DNA of 64,000 nucleotides from Phycomyces nitens. Its lineage: Eukaryota > Mucoromycota > Mucoromycetes > Mucorales > Phycomycetaceae. Both the position numbers and the translations under genes were made by a program. Where the stretch lies: positions 5,982,001 to 6,046,000 of the forward strand of contig JAHRBC010000004.1 in NCBI GenBank assembly GCA_022702545.1, written 5' to 3'. Every line of letters begins with the position of its first letter. Position 1 is the first letter of the stretch. The notes under the pieces were generated by a model. That model saw nothing but the letters and a program-made list of their open reading frames with translations, searched no databases and was not told the DNA's origin. Positions 63,023 through 64,000 of the stretch are shown here, one piece after another.

Positions 63023-64000
63023 TTAAAGTATCCCGTAAGCAAATATTGCGATGGTCATCAATGCAGTTGAAGAGATCAAGACATTAGGATCATAAACAGC
63101 TGCCGCGCTTTTCTTTGCATCAATAGCTTCACGACCGCTGCTATTGATAGTAGGACCAATCTTTGAACAGCTACCAATGTCATTACGCTTGGGATACTCC
63201 TGTCTGGCAAACCCATTAAAGTCGCATCTGCTCGCCTGGTTGTCCTGAACATAGAGACTATAGAGCCAGCTAAGCTTACTTTCGGGAGGACAGAAGGAAT
63301 AAGCTCCATAGTGTCCAGTCTCCCCATTACTGCCGATATCATTACATGAAACCATTCCGCACAAAGAGTCAATCTGTATGCCAATGATGCTGCTGCTATT
63401 TGCCAACATGGACGTTGCGTCTGTATTGGACACCTTGTCCGACGCAACACAAGCAAGGTTGTTCTGCATACACTCGCATGCACCTTCTGAAGGGGTGGGC
63501 GGCAAAGCTACCGAAGCTTTCCAACTGTCATCGTTTGCTGGGCAGTCAGGTTCTGCCCTTTGGTCGTTAAAATTGTCGAGTGTGACTCCTTTGGGATTGG
63601 CCTTGGCAAGTGCATTCTGGAGATTGTTATAATCTGGGAGTAATTCAACTTTGCCAGTCGAACTATCGATCTTGACCAATCCATAGTTATTGTTCTCCTG
63701 CGTCCATTCGTACACGACACCACCTGACCATACATCTGTCATGTCCGGTCCGTATAGGGCGGCTACTTCGCCAAACTTGCGCGGCGAGACAAGATTGCAG
63801 CCGTATTCGGATAAAAACACAGGCTTGCTGTAAGTTTCAAATTCCTTGGTACGATCTGCAAATCCTGATTTCTGAAATGTCGAGTCTCCACACCACTCGT
63901 ATAGATTCACACCAAAGAAGTCGGCCTAGAAACCCAAAGAATTTATATACTGATTTTGTGAGCTATAGGGTGAGTACTTGCCTGAGTATCTGAATCACCA
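63023..64000 (-). CDS. GH72 beta-1,3-glucanosyltransferase with CBM43 (X8), C-terminal part
   Basis: A partial exon at 64000-63982 and a last exon at 63925-63023 join in phase 0; the N-terminal half lies beyond the window. ADFFGVNLYEWCGDSTFQ and PVFLSEYGCN match GH72 (Gas/Gel); the Glu of SEYGC is the catalytic nucleophile. GGVVYEWTQENNNYGLV closes the barrel. A CBM43/X8 module follows (CECMQNNLACVASDKVS, LCGMVSCNDIG, then SRCDFNGFARQEYPK) with its Cys pattern. A hydrophobic end (VLISSTALMTIAIFAYGIL) after Ser/Ala/Lys residues indicates a GPI anchor. The enzyme elongates and remodels wall beta-1,3-glucan. The junction uses a GC donor (CAG|GCAAGT at 63981). Confidence 0.95.

Overview
This window reads as nuclear DNA of a filamentous fungus, most likely an early-diverging (Mucoromycota-type) one. 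Coding exons are GC-balanced while intergenic DNA is very AT-rich and full of simple repeats. Genes carry many short introns (about 40-150 bp). The gene set is fungal: a polarisome Spa2 scaffold, a GH72 glucanosyltransferase, a zincless Fpg-type glycosylase, Lam-type sterol transporters and a Mus7/Mms22-like protein. All names come from reading translations and motifs; no database search was run. I re-joined exons by hand, requiring reading phase to agree at every junction.

Layout: 1-6.9 kb holds a partial Mus7/Mms22-like gene (-), a small unknown gene (-), a CRE-containing divergent promoter, an Arg/Ser/Tyr-rich protein (+), a decayed CDC48 copy (-) and an Mpv17/PMP22 protein (-). 7.1-11 kb holds a divergent pair (Bmt6-like rRNA methyltransferase, -; Fpg-like DNA glycosylase, +) and an SDR oxidoreductase (+). 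11-17 kb is gene-poor, with one bHLH factor. 17.2-26 kb holds a GPI-type cell-surface protein, a 1207-residue bromodomain plus kinase-like protein, and a CAAX-ended unknown (-). 26.6-32 kb holds deoxyhypusine hydroxylase and Spa2. 32.4-46 kb holds a rhomboid-like/glycosyltransferase fusion, a SNAPC4-type Myb protein, an ankyrin protein, a protein with a Bni4-like tail, free methionine sulfoxide reductase and an SH3 membrane protein. 46.4-52 kb holds RPS21, actin-capping protein beta, an L-type lectin cargo receptor and a KAP/CDKN3-like phosphatase. 52.6-64 kb holds a tandem pair of GRAM-VASt sterol-transfer proteins, a KIN4/SNF1-type kinase with a KA1 domain, and a GH72 enzyme cut by the window end.

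The genes do not form one pathway. Recurring themes are polarity and cell surface (Spa2, capping protein, GH72, GPI protein, SH3 receptor, Bni4-like), lipid and membrane traffic (Lam pair, lectin) and nuclear regulation.

The clearest unusual signals are: (1) about 11 of roughly 86 introns use a GC-AG donor, always with the same hexamer GCAAGT, including one intron position where one tandem paralog uses GT and the other GC; (2) a bromodomain/kinase/AT-hook protein whose acetyl-lysine-binding Asn is His; (3) a rhomboid pseudoprotease-like domain continuous with a GT54/PGAP4-like glycosyltransferase domain.
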